From a virus, in the IMG/VR virus record IMGVR_UViG_3300042391_000138, positions 1 through 43,243 of that record: DNA of 43,243 nucleotides, one strand, 5' to 3'. How positions within the stretch are numbered: position 1 is the first letter of the stretch; each line of letters opens with the position of its first letter. Positions 33,144-41,315 of the stretch are shown piece after piece. The notes under the pieces were generated by a model. That model was not told the origin of the DNA. It made no database searches and saw only the letters and a list, made by a program, of their open reading frames with translations. Made by a program: the position numbers and the translations under genes.

Positions 33144-33356
33144 TTATACTATACTTGTTATTAAACCATTAACTACTGTAATGGTTTTTTCATCAAATGA
33201 TACAAATGTTCCACTAACTCCATTCTCCAATGTTAAATCAATAATACCTTGAATACTGAAATTTTTAGTTTCATTTTGATTCTCAACATCAGTACCTATT
33301 AATAGGTCTTCTATTGTAGGTATTGTAATTTCTGGGTAAATGCTAATCTTGGTCAT
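33144..33356 (-). CDS. Short fibre-like protein sharing an N-terminal motif with the 265-residue fibre gene
   Basis: This 70-residue protein contains Gly-Thr-Asp-x-Glu-Asn-Gln-Asn-Glu-Thr-Lys-Asn-Phe (residues 21-33), almost the same as a segment near the N-terminus of the protein at 39549-40346. The C-terminus (Thr-Ile-Thr-Val-Val-Asn-Gly-Leu-Ile-Thr) is of a type often found at phage fibre ends. It may be a small virion-binding piece or a relic of a fibre gene. It overlaps the preceding gene by 14 bases and leaves three bases before the next. Confidence 0.65.
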   Translation of the reverse strand: MTKISIYPEITIPTIEDLLIGTDVENQNETKNFSIQGIIDLTLENGVSGTFVSFDEKTITVVNGLITSIV

Positions 33357-33567
33357 TTATTTCTCCTGTTTGTAAGTTGATATTTACGTTTCCGTATTTT
33401 TCTAACAAAACAGCTTCTAATTCTTTATACTCATTAGATAAAGCATCTAATTCTCTAAAAAATTTGTGTTTTGCTAATTCAGCTTCAGCTATTGAAACTT
33501 TTGCTTCGTTAAACTTAATACTTAAGTCTTTTAAGTTTTCTAATTCTTCTGTAGTTACTGTTTTCAT
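33343..33567 (-). CDS. Short coiled-coil protein
   Basis: The 74-residue protein is almost entirely one amphipathic helix (residues 5-58: repeated Glu, Leu, Ala, Lys), ending in Tyr-Gly-Asn-Val-Asn-Ile-Asn-Leu-Gln-Thr-Gly-Glu-Ile, a strand-like tail. I recall the same layout in short phage proteins of unknown role. It is the first gene after the best promoter of the window (33581-33614) and so begins the transcript leading to the terminase genes. No function is proposed. Confidence 0.65.
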   Translation of the reverse strand: MKTVTTEELENLKDLSIKFNEAKVSIAEAELAKHKFFRELDALSNEYKELEAVLLEKYGNVNINLQTGEINDQD

Positions 33568-33580
33568 TTTATTTAAATTT

Positions 33581-33614
33581 TTTACAAATATACAAATTAT
33601 TTTTTAATTTTCAA
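33581..33614 (-). promoter_or_regulatory. Bacteroidota-type promoter (TTG-N19-TATATTTG) of the terminase operon
   Basis: On the minus strand TTG at 33614-33612 is followed after exactly 19 bases by TATATTTG (33592-33585) and then TAAA. This is a full match to the Flavobacteriia/Bacteroides promoter consensus. It lies at the end of the 126-residue gene; the next ATG is at 33567, 14 bases after the box. It is the only late promoter here with a proper -33 element. Confidence 0.75.
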
Positions 33615-33984
33615 TTGGTTCTACTATAGGTTCTCCAATTGTCAATGTTACAGATGCTGGATTAATTAAAAGCTCAATTTGATTTACAATGTTAGCTTGT
33701 AATTCTAATACTTTTTCTTCACCCATTGCTGATTGTGTCCACGCTACAACTTCTTCATTTGTTAATTCATCAAATGGAATAAAGTTTGTAATGTCTTCTA
33801 CATTTAAGATTTGAGTTCCGTATACAGTAGCTTGTACTGGTGGTACAGAATCATCAGTTCCTGTTACAATCCAATGCACATTATATACCACGTCTGTAAG
33901 TTCTCCATCCTTTGGATATGCGTCTACTGTTTTACAGTTCCAATCGTAAACAACTCCTGTTGCTAATTTTTTTGCTCTTGCCAT
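33604..33984 (-). CDS. Conserved phage protein, probably fibre-associated
   Basis: The 126-residue protein has the pattern Asp-Val-Val-Tyr-Asn-Val-His-Trp-Ile-Val-Thr-Gly-Thr-Asp (residues 31-44), Ala-Thr-Val-Tyr-Gly-Thr-Gln, then Phe-Ile-Pro-Phe-Asp-Glu-Leu-Thr-Asn-Glu-Glu-Val-Val-Ala-Trp-Thr-Gln. The same order occurs in short proteins of cyanophages and other aquatic phages that lie beside fibre genes; function is not known to me. Here it follows the S74 fibre by four bases, so a role in fibre assembly or as a tip is a reasonable guess. Its C-terminus is Ile/Glu/Pro-rich. Confidence 0.7.
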   Translation of the reverse strand: MARAKKLATGVVYDWNCKTVDAYPKDGELTDVVYNVHWIVTGTDDSVPPVQATVYGTQILNVEDITNFIPFDELTNEEVVAWTQSAMGEEKVLELQANIVNQIELLINPASVTLTIGEPIVEPIEN

Positions 33985-33988
33985 TTTG

Positions 33989-36900
33989 TTATTTATTTAT
34001 TAATTTTTTTAGTTCTTCTATTTGTTTTTGTTGTTCTTTTATTGCTTCTATCAGTACAGGTACTAAGTCAGTATATGCAACTGATTTTGTTTTATTTCCA
34101 TCTTTTCCTGTAGATACTGCTTGAGGAATAACTTTCTCAACATCTTGAGCTATTAAACCAATATGGTTAGCATCGTCTAATTTAGTTCCAGGATTAAATT
34201 CCTTATTCCAGTTAAAAGTTACACCGTTCAAAGATAATACTTTATCTAAAGCATTCTCAATAGGTAATACATCTTTTTTATATCTCTCGTCTGACAAGTT
34301 AACATAAGCACTTGTTCCAGCAACTGATCCATTAACGTGTAATGTATACATAGGAGCAGAAGTTCCTATACCTACCTGACCTGTAGAATCAATACGCATT
34401 CTCTCCATTAAGTTGTTTGAGAATACTGTAGTTCCTTCTGAGGATATTGTCATTGTATCTGCAAAAGCAACATATTCAATCTTTGCTCTTGTAGTCATTC
34501 CATTTTTCCAAGAGATAGCACCACTAACATAATCAGTAGAACCTCCAACAAAATCTATATTACCACCACCACCATATCCTGATATTGGAACATAAGCAAG
34601 TCTTAGTGTTGGATTATTCATTGTGTTCACAACATCTAATTGAGTAGTTGGCATTGTTGTGCCTATACCAACATTCCCCCCAACATATAATGAATTACTA
34701 ACATTAGAAGTTCCATTCACGTCTAAGGTATATATTGGGTTTGAAGTCCCAATACCTACATTACCACTTGAATTAATACGCATTCTTTCATTACCGTTTG
34801 TTCTAAAATATACCCCACCTAAAACCGTACTATTTGAAAGTTCTAGGTCTATATTATTAAAAAACAAATATCCATTTGACGAAGTACTTGTTCCTAAAAC
34901 TATAAGCGCGCCAGAAGATTTTCCTATAGTTAAATTTGCTCTATTTGTAGCCGAATAAATAGCGGAAGTTTGTCCTATTAAAATTTCACCTAATGAATTG
35001 ATTTGCATACTTTCAGTTCCTCCTGTTCTAAAAGCAATAGATGATCCAGAAGCTGAAGTTTGACCATTAATTATAAACCCTGTCTTTTGAGATACCCCAG
35101 CACCTATTTGTAAAGTACTTGTGTCAAGATATGTACTTATGAAAGAAGCTCCTCCACTACTTGAACCACTTAAGAAAAGACCAGCAGCGGTATTTGGTGC
35201 CCAGCTTGTAGTGGAATTATAGAACATTCCATTACCTAAAACAGTTAGCTTTTCGCTTGGACTCGCAGTTCCAATTCCTATGTTGCCTGAAGGAACAATA
35301 AAATTAGTTGATGAATTTAATGTTACACTTCCTGTTGAATAACTTCCTATAGTATCCGTATATAAAATACCAGATTGAATATAAGTATTTCCAACAACAT
35401 GTAGCTTAGCACCTGGAGCTGTTGTTCCAATACCTACATTACCTGCTGTTGTGATACGAACTTTTTCAGTTCCAGATGTAAGAAGCGCTAAGTCAGAAGC
35501 GCTGTATGTACCTACTCTTCCGAATGTATCTGCTGAAAACCTAATATCACCACCGCTTGCAGATTGAATACGAGCTTGAACTGTACCTGTACCATAAATA
35601 TCAAGATTAACTTCAGGGCTTGCGTTTCCAACACCTAATCTATTATTATAATAAGGATATTGTTTCGTTAAAGCTGTTAGCGTATAATTACTACTTATAG
35701 AAATAGCATCAAAAACCGCTTTAGCTCCAGCCTGCTCAGTAAGCATTCTAACTTTAACAGTATATGAATTACCAGTTGATACTATATGAGATATTGGTAT
35801 TCTAAATCTTGAATTGGTAGCATCCCATGACATATTGCCTATAGCAATATTATCAGGAACTGTTCCCATAGAATCAACAACTCTTGATTCGTTTGTATAT
35901 ATTAAGTTACCTGGATTTGTACCTACAGCAAAAAGTTTTGTTAATTTACCAACTGAACTTTGATCACTATAATAACCTGTTACTTCAACTTCTATATATC
36001 CCCAAAATGATACATTACCAAGTATTATATCTGCTGCTAAATTAGCAGTTGCGCTTGGAAAACTAATTCCTGATGGAAATACTCTTTCGAAGCAGTTATT
36101 AGAATTTAAATATCCTGTTGTAAATCTTAAATTACCTGATATATCTGTTTTATATAAAGGAGAGCTTATTCCAATACCTAAGTTACCAGCAGATGTAATA
36201 CGCATCCTTTCAGAAGTATCTGTTTGAAATGTAATAAACCCACCCCATGCAGCAGAAGGACCCATATTAATATTCATATTACCATTATTGCCTTGGGTGG
36301 TAATATTGCCTATTGGATTTCCTCCAGACTGAAATTTAATTCCCGAGTTGCTTGTTGTAGTTGTTTGATTAATTGTAAGATTTGGATCTGCTGCTTTTAT
36401 TTCTAAAATACTACCAGGAGTAGTTGTTCCAATACCTACATTGCCATTATCTTGTATTACAAACTGATCTGTTACAGTTCCTGATTGATTTTTACCAATA
36501 GCGAACTTCCAGCCCGTACCATCTGTACTATAAGTAATTCTATTATTTATTGGAGATGTTCCGCCTGTTAATAGTTGTATTGTACCATAAGTTGAAAAAA
36601 CCCCAGGTCCAATAGTGGTTGTTCCAGTTGTGTGTAGCTTTGATATAGGACTTGATGTCCCAATTCCCAAGTTACCTGTTGAAGTAAGACGCATTCTTTC
36701 AGATCCAGCCTCTGATTTAAAAATAACATCATTACCTCCTATCTGTATATTTGTAGAATCTCCCCAAGTGAATAAAGATAAAACTCCAGAATTACTTTTT
36801 ATTACTCCAGTTCCAGAAGCAGCATAATTAGCTCCAAGCCTTAACTCTCCAGTTAAATACTGATTACCGAATACATCAAGTTTTGCACTTGGACTACTCG

Positions 36901-38182
36901 TACCAATTCCTACATTACCAGTTGGCGTAATTCGCATACGCTCTGTACTTGAGGTTAAAACTCTGAAATTGTCACTCCCTATTATTGCTTCGGTAAAAGT
37001 ACCTCTACCACAATATAATGAAAGATCATAATCATTAACAGTTCTAATTAAGCTTGAGGCAGCAACTCCTAATGTATCAAAAGCAATAGCACTACCAACC
37101 CCACCTATATGAAGTTTTTGAGTAGGATTTGTTGTTCCAATGCCTACATTACCCGTATCAGTAATCCGCATTTTTTCTGATATAGCTGTATTGTTTCCAG
37201 TTGCTAAGGACAGCCCTAATGCGCCACTACTACCAGCATCATAAGCAGATATACTTGCCGCTACATTTCCTTCAGCCCATCCTATAATACCACCATAGTA
37301 ATTTGTAGTTGTGGGTGCATATAATAACAAAGAAGCATTTGCAGGTGTATTCGAAATTGTAGCTGAATTTAAAACTTTTGAAGATTCAAGTTGATCACTT
37401 GCTCTAATAGCACCAATAACATCAAGTTTTTTAGCAGGACTTGCAGTTCCAATACCTACGTTAGTACCGTTATCAAATATTAAGCTATTGCCAAGTGTAG
37501 TAGTTCCTGTAAATTTAGAAACGTAGTTTGTTGTTCCGCTAGCATTAGCTGGAGTATATCCTAACCAACCAGCAATTGTTTTATTAACCCATAAAGTTCC
37601 ATTGTAACCAAGTATATCACCGTTTACAGGAACCGTTGTTTTTAAATCTACGTCATGTATTTCATTAAGTTCAAAACCGTTCTGTACTGTTACAAATATT
37701 TCACCATTGTTAGCATTAACTCTAGTAACTACACCAATGAAAACTAAATGAGCAGGAGCATAAGGCTTATTTGTTAACCCGTAAATAAGGTTTCCATTAG
37801 TACCAAGCCAAACAGGATCGCCAACTACGGCTCCTATTGTGTTAAGCCCAGCTAATCTACCTATCTGTACTACGTCCGCCATACCATTGATAGCAACTGT
37901 TGCGTTAAGTAAACCTAGTGTTTTTGATGAGGTCGCTTCAGTAGCATTAGAGGCTAATCCTACAATTATATTTGTTCCGTCAGCACCTGTTACATATACA
38001 GCCTGTCCCTTATTTATAGCAACACCTGCCTTAACCAGATTCTGAACATCGTTAGCAATAGTAGTTTGATTTATCCAACTAACATTACTGCCAGTTGAAG
38101 ATAGGACTTGACCTGATGTTCCAATAGCTCCTGAAGAATCCTTCAGTCCAGCTTGGACCTCTATATCACTTTTAAATTTCAT
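33989..38182 (-). CDS. Tail fibre with S74 self-cleaving intramolecular chaperone
   Basis: The 1397-residue protein starts with a virion-binding part (1-190), followed by a long beta-rich shaft that holds 12 copies of a motif of the form Asn-Val-Gly-Ile-Gly-Thr-x-x-Pro-x-x-x-Leu-Asp-Val, often preceded by Glu-Arg-Met-Arg-Ile-Thr. Residues 1297-1397 are a Peptidase_S74 / endosialidase chaperone domain: Ser1297-Asp-Glu-Arg-Tyr-Lys1302 is the Ser-Lys cleavage dyad, followed by Ile-Gly-Leu-Ile-Ala-Gln-Asp-Val-Glu and a final helix with Gln and Lys for trimerisation. In known members the chaperone drives folding of the trimeric fibre and then cuts itself off before the Ser. The fibre probably recognises the host surface. 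Confidence 0.88.
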   Translation of the reverse strand: MKFKSDIEVQAGLKDSSGAIGTSGQVLSSTGSNVSWINQTTIANDVQNLVKAGVAINKGQAVYVTGADGTNIIVGLASNATEATSSKTLGLLNATVAINGMADVVQIGRLAGLNTIGAVVGDPVWLGTNGNLIYGLTNKPYAPAHLVFIGVVTRVNANNGEIFVTVQNGFELNEIHDVDLKTTVPVNGDILGYNGTLWVNKTIAGWLGYTPANASGTTNYVSKFTGTTTLGNSLIFDNGTNVGIGTASPAKKLDVIGAIRASDQLESSKVLNSATISNTPANASLLLYAPTTTNYYGGIIGWAEGNVAASISAYDAGSSGALGLSLATGNNTAISEKMRITDTGNVGIGTTNPTQKLHIGGVGSAIAFDTLGVAASSLIRTVNDYDLSLYCGRGTFTEAIIGSDNFRVLTSSTERMRITPTGNVGIGTSSPSAKLDVFGNQYLTGELRLGANYAASGTGVIKSNSGVLSLFTWGDSTNIQIGGNDVIFKSEAGSERMRLTSTGNLGIGTSSPISKLHTTGTTTIGPGVFSTYGTIQLLTGGTSPINNRITYSTDGTGWKFAIGKNQSGTVTDQFVIQDNGNVGIGTTTPGSILEIKAADPNLTINQTTTTSNSGIKFQSGGNPIGNITTQGNNGNMNINMGPSAAWGGFITFQTDTSERMRITSAGNLGIGISSPLYKTDISGNLRFTTGYLNSNNCFERVFPSGISFPSATANLAADIILGNVSFWGYIEVEVTGYYSDQSSVGKLTKLFAVGTNPGNLIYTNESRVVDSMGTVPDNIAIGNMSWDATNSRFRIPISHIVSTGNSYTVKVRMLTEQAGAKAVFDAISISSNYTLTALTKQYPYYNNRLGVGNASPEVNLDIYGTGTVQARIQSASGGDIRFSADTFGRVGTYSASDLALLTSGTEKVRITTAGNVGIGTTAPGAKLHVVGNTYIQSGILYTDTIGSYSTGSVTLNSSTNFIVPSGNIGIGTASPSEKLTVLGNGMFYNSTTSWAPNTAAGLFLSGSSSGGASFISTYLDTSTLQIGAGVSQKTGFIINGQTSASGSSIAFRTGGTESMQINSLGEILIGQTSAIYSATNRANLTIGKSSGALIVLGTSTSSNGYLFFNNIDLELSNSTVLGGVYFRTNGNERMRINSSGNVGIGTSNPIYTLDVNGTSNVSNSLYVGGNVGIGTTMPTTQLDVVNTMNNPTLRLAYVPISGYGGGGNIDFVGGSTDYVSGAISWKNGMTTRAKIEYVAFADTMTISSEGTTVFSNNLMERMRIDSTGQVGIGTSAPMYTLHVNGSVAGTSAYVNLSDERYKKDVLPIENALDKVLSLNGVTFNWNKEFNPGTKLDDANHIGLIAQDVEKVIPQAVSTGKDGNKTKSVAYTDLVPVLIEAIKEQQKQIEELKKLINK
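34360..37470 (-). repeat. Dispersed repeats encoding the NVGIGT fibre motif
   Basis: On the plus strand the sequence ccaatacctacattacc and close variants recur roughly every 150-450 bases, each copy encoding Val-Gly-Ile-Gly-Thr, often next to copies of a segment encoding Glu-Arg-Met-Arg. They account for the 12 motif copies in the S74 fibre shaft. Such repeats could support recombination that lengthens, shortens or shuffles the fibre. Confidence 0.8.
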
Positions 38183-38186
38183 ATAA

Positions 38187-39530
38187 TTATTTTTGTACTA
38201 ACACTCTAACAGGGTTTGTAGGAGTAGCAGCAAAGTTTATTGTAACCGTATCTATTGTTGTTCTAATAGTATCTGCGTATACTGTATCATAAGTTACAGT
38301 ATCGTATAACTGTACTATTACATCTCTTGTTCCTAAACTATGTGTAAGTGTTGCAGTAGCTGTGCTTACTGTTTGAGCATACGAAACTGTATCAGCAGTT
38401 ACTGTAGCTGTTCCTGCAGAATAACTAACAGAAATACCTGTTCCAGCATTTACATTACCAATACCAACTGTAGTTAATGTAGCTAAGTCAATATTACTCT
38501 GAACTCTTGTCCAATCTGCTAGTGTAGTTGGTGTATCAATATTTGCTATTAAAGAGTCTCCTGTTCTAACCTGCTCAGTAAAGAAGAATCCATCAGTAGT
38601 AACAGTCCACATGAAACCTTTCTTAATTGTTCCTGTAGGAGGAGTATCTAAGTTTGGTGTGTTTGTTAAAGCGTTATATCCACCTTGGAATATTAACGAT
38701 CCAACTAAAGACGTATCAACGTATGATTTAACAGCCGCTGATGTAGGTAATGTAACATCGTTATTATTACTTCCGATTCCTTCTGAAGAAGTTACTACAG
38801 CAGTAGGATCCATCATTGAAAACTCAACTGCACCTGACGCAATAGTTGTTGAAATAGAAGTAGTACCAGATCCAGTAACATCTCCAGACAATGTAATTGT
38901 TGGGTTAACAGGAGTAGGTAACGTTACGGTTTTTAAATTTATAGCTGTAACGTGTCCTTGAGCAGAACTTGTAATACTGTCTACTGCTGTAAATGTAGCA
39001 CCAAACGCAGGCGAAGCTGTGCTTGTAGTATCTGATCTTGTTACAGATCCATGATTTACAGTTAATGTATTACCAGCTAAAGCAGTAGTTATATTTGTTC
39101 CTCCAGAAAAAGTTACATTTGTACCAGATGATATAGTAGTAGGTCCACCAGTTCCACCTTGAATTGACCAAGTATATGTACCTGGAATTGCAGCGACAGG
39201 AGACCATGTATTATCTCCTCTAAGATATACAGTGCTGTCTGGAGTTCCAGTTGCGCTTAAGTTAGCTGTTAATGTAGCTGCTCCAGTTTGTGCAGTAGTT
39301 GGACTTAAACTAATAAATGAACCACTTGACGCAGTAAATGATGTAACACCACCACCTACTTCAACCCAAGCACCATTTGCCCATACCTTTAATACATCTG
39401 CTGTTGTATCATAATAAAGTTGTCCTTCTACACCTGTACCTGCAGCTGCATTATTTGGTTGATTCTCAATCCTTGCTTTTATAAGCTCGTTCTGACTAAG
39501 ATTAACACTATTTAAAAATTGAATCGCCAT
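38187..39530 (-). CDS. Tail fibre protein
   Basis: The 447-residue protein opens with a short adhesin-like segment containing Gly-Gln-Leu-Tyr-Tyr-Asp-Thr-Thr-Ala-Asp (residues about 37-46), a widespread module in fibre N-terminal regions. A Thr/Ser/Gly-rich beta region follows. The last 65 residues (Ala-Thr-Leu-Thr-His-Ser-Leu-Gly-Thr-Arg-Asp-Val-Ile-Val-Gln-Leu-Tyr to Val-Arg-Val-Leu) form a small beta domain known from many phage fibre tips. It is separated by four bases from the S74 fibre, so the two are probably assembled together. Binding to host glycans is inferred. Confidence 0.75.
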   Translation of the reverse strand: MAIQFLNSVNLSQNELIKARIENQPNNAAAGTGVEGQLYYDTTADVLKVWANGAWVEVGGGVTSFTASSGSFISLSPTTAQTGAATLTANLSATGTPDSTVYLRGDNTWSPVAAIPGTYTWSIQGGTGGPTTISSGTNVTFSGGTNITTALAGNTLTVNHGSVTRSDTTSTASPAFGATFTAVDSITSSAQGHVTAINLKTVTLPTPVNPTITLSGDVTGSGTTSISTTIASGAVEFSMMDPTAVVTSSEGIGSNNNDVTLPTSAAVKSYVDTSLVGSLIFQGGYNALTNTPNLDTPPTGTIKKGFMWTVTTDGFFFTEQVRTGDSLIANIDTPTTLADWTRVQSNIDLATLTTVGIGNVNAGTGISVSYSAGTATVTADTVSYAQTVSTATATLTHSLGTRDVIVQLYDTVTYDTVYADTIRTTIDTVTINFAATPTNPVRVLVQK

Positions 39531-39548
39531 GGTTTTATTTTTTTATTA

Positions 39549-40346
39549 TTAGTTCATGTATGCCTTGCCAGAAAACCCAGCAGAAAACTCTATTGTTAAA
39601 TTATTTAAATCAACATATGTTACCTGACCATACATAAGTATGTTATTTATATTAACTACTGAAACAGAAGGAAATTTATTCAAATTATGCGCAACATTCC
39701 ATGTAGTGCTAGGAGCAGATTGTATGTACACATAATTCTTATCTCCTACAGGAAGGTCTTGAGCAGTAATAAAAGGATGAACTCCATCTTCTCCATCATT
39801 TATCAGGTCAGATGTTTTTGTAGGTACGTTACCAGTAAATCCATCAACCAGAGATATAAGATAATCCTTATCTTCTACAATACTTCCATTACCAGTTATA
39901 TAAGATAATGTTACGTCAAAGAAATCAGGTTCTAATAAGTTTTCAACTAAACTATCTAACTTATAATAACCAAATATATTTACATCATCAGCCTTACAAA
40001 TTAATATCTTTTTATCAACTAAGAAATTAAGATACTCAGATACATTGTTATCTTTTAAAGTATACTTGCTTAATATAAAATTTGTTATATTTGAAAAACT
40101 ATAAGGTGTCCCAACTTGTGGATCAAATGTTATAGTACCACGCAACCTATTATCTAATGGCTCAAGTATATCGTACCTGTATCTTATAGGTGTTCCGATA
40201 TCTATAACCTGATTCTCATTAAAATATACAGATAACTTATTTGGTGTAAAGTTCTTTGTAGTATTTTGAGTTTCAGAATCAGAACCAATCCATTTATCAG
40301 ATCCAGTTACCTTTGTGTCAATTATATATCTGCTTATTTGAGTCAT
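39549..40346 (-). CDS. Tail fibre / baseplate-type structural protein
   Basis: The 265-residue protein has an N-terminal virion-binding motif (Gly-Ser-Asp-x-Glu-Thr-Gln-Asn-Thr-Thr-Lys-Asn-Phe at residues 22-34) shared with the short gene at 33144-33356. A mixed alpha/beta middle follows, then Val-Pro-Thr-Lys-Thr-Ser-Asp-Leu-Ile-Asn-Asp-Gly near residue 175, a linker often found in fibres. The end is a tip domain (Thr-Thr-Trp-Asn-Val-Ala-His-Asn-Leu-Asn-Lys-Phe-Pro-Ser-Val to Phe-Ser-Gly-Lys-Ala-Tyr), also widespread in fibres. It is likely an adaptor that joins fibres to the tail. It is preceded by small non-fibre genes. Confidence 0.7.
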   Translation of the reverse strand: MTQISRYIIDTKVTGSDKWIGSDSETQNTTKNFTPNKLSVYFNENQVIDIGTPIRYRYDILEPLDNRLRGTITFDPQVGTPYSFSNITNFILSKYTLKDNNVSEYLNFLVDKKILICKADDVNIFGYYKLDSLVENLLEPDFFDVTLSYITGNGSIVEDKDYLISLVDGFTGNVPTKTSDLINDGEDGVHPFITAQDLPVGDKNYVYIQSAPSTTWNVAHNLNKFPSVSVVNINNILMYGQVTYVDLNNLTIEFSAGFSGKAYMN

Positions 40347-40355
40347 TTATAAGAT

Positions 40356-40718
40356 CTATTGATTTCTTTTTAATACTCTACCCATTTTTCGCTCTATCTT
40401 CTCAGGATCAGTAATGACTCTTGTTCTGCTATTTCCAGTATTAGTTTGCTTGTTTATTTCTAATCTTACTGGAGTTCCACTTTTATCTGTAGAAACATCA
40501 TAAGACTTATATTTTATCTTACCACTTTCTTTTTCGTTTTGTTTAGAAAAAGAATTCATTCCTGAACCATCAGAATTTTGTAAACTTGAAAATTCTTTAT
40601 GTATTGCAGAGTATCTATTATTATTTTGATTCTCTTTAGAAGTCATAGTGCTCTGAATCTTAGTATAAGTAGGTTCAGGACTTGTCGCTAAAGGAGTATC
40701 GTTTCTTTTAATTGCCAT
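40356..40718 (-). CDS. Hypothetical polar protein
   Basis: The 120-residue protein is rich in Ser, Thr, Asn, Lys and Gln with few hydrophobic residues, so most of it is probably disordered. The C-terminal 25 residues are basic (Arg and Lys with Glu). Such proteins are common next to fibre and lysis genes but no family is recognised. The gene lies between a 44-residue basic protein and the fibre adaptor gene, with short gaps of seven to ten bases, which supports its being real. Confidence 0.6.
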   Translation of the reverse strand: MAIKRNDTPLATSPEPTYTKIQSTMTSKENQNNNRYSAIHKEFSSLQNSDGSGMNSFSKQNEKESGKIKYKSYDVSTDKSGTPVRLEINKQTNTGNSRTRVITDPEKIERKMGRVLKRNQ

Positions 40719-40725
40719 AATTTAA

Positions 40726-40860
40726 TTATTTTCCTTGACCTCTATAACTTTTTTTATAGTTCTTAGAAGCCTTTAATTTAGATGATTTATTTTTAGAATG
40801 TATTCCAGGTCTTGAAATACTTTTCTCTATCTTAACAGTAACAGCAGTCTGTTTCGCCAT
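40726..40860 (-). CDS. Tiny basic protein (44 residues) overlapping the spanin gene
   Basis: The frame extends upstream to 40908, but I chose ATG at 40860 because the extension would run deep into the spanin gene and adds a hydrophobic stretch unlike the rest. The product is strongly basic with Ile-Ser-Arg-Pro-Gly-Ile-His-Ser-Lys, then Lys-Asn-Tyr-Lys-Lys-Ser-Tyr-Arg-Gly-Gln-Gly-Lys. I recall the same short pattern (Arg-Pro-Gly-x-His to Tyr-Arg-Gly-Gln-Gly) in many small phage proteins of Bacteroidota hosts, with no known function. Its first 34 bases overlap the last codons of the spanin gene. Confidence 0.7.
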   Translation of the reverse strand: MAKQTAVTVKIEKSISRPGIHSKNKSSKLKASKNYKKSYRGQGK

Positions 40861-41312
40861 AGTAAATATAATATAATAATTAATATAAGTAACCAAAAAA
40901 TCAACCAATAACTCTGCTTCTTATCTACCTGCTTTGTTTTACCAACAACACGTTCTGAAGTTTTTGTATTAGTTACACCTGTAGAGTCTTTTTGAACTGT
41001 ACTAGACTCTTTTTTATTATTTACATATAAAGTATTAGTTTTACTTTTTTTAATCTTTAAAACAACGTTTTTATAACTTTTACCATCAACTACAATTGCC
41101 TTACTTGAATCAATTGGAGTTATTGTGATTTCATTAACATCTGAAATTGTAGATATATTTGTAGAATCCTTTTTTTCTTTGTTTTCTATAGTTATAACTT
41201 TAACTTCTGTTGTTGATGCACTATCCTTCTTAATATCAATTTTATCAACCTGCACCTGTCTACTAGCGCAAGAAAATAAAAATAAACTAACTATAATAAA
41301 TATGTACTTCAT
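40827..41312 (-). CDS. Probable unimolecular spanin (lipoprotein with C-terminal membrane anchor)
   Basis: The 161-residue protein starts with a lipoprotein signal: Lys near the N-terminus, a hydrophobic run, and a lipobox Leu-Phe-Ser-Cys15, which would be lipidated and placed in the outer membrane. A polar, Lys/Ser/Thr-rich middle (16-130), probably extended, follows. Residues about 134-150 are a strongly hydrophobic membrane segment, followed by Arg-rich residues that would face the cytoplasm. One chain anchored in both membranes is the defining architecture of u-spanins (T1 gp11 type), which fuse inner and outer membranes in the last step of lysis. It follows the endolysin gene by three bases, matching a lysis cassette. 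The function is inferred from topology. Confidence 0.7.
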   Translation of the reverse strand: MKYIFIIVSLFLFSCASRQVQVDKIDIKKDSASTTEVKVITIENKEKKDSTNISTISDVNEITITPIDSSKAIVVDGKSYKNVVLKIKKSKTNTLYVNNKKESSTVQKDSTGVTNTKTSERVVGKTKQVDKKQSYWLIFWLLILIIILYLLWRNRLLLLLR

Positions 41313-41315
41313 AAT

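Noticed and set aside
34360-37470. Dispersed 17-20 base repeats considered as a CRISPR-like array
   Set aside because: Spacing is irregular (about 150-450 bases), copies vary, and each encodes the same fibre motif in frame.
40861-40908. Longer start for the 44-residue basic protein (16 extra residues)
   Set aside because: The extension lies inside the spanin gene and adds a hydrophobic segment unlike the remaining Lys-rich protein; Met at 40860 gives a normal overlap.
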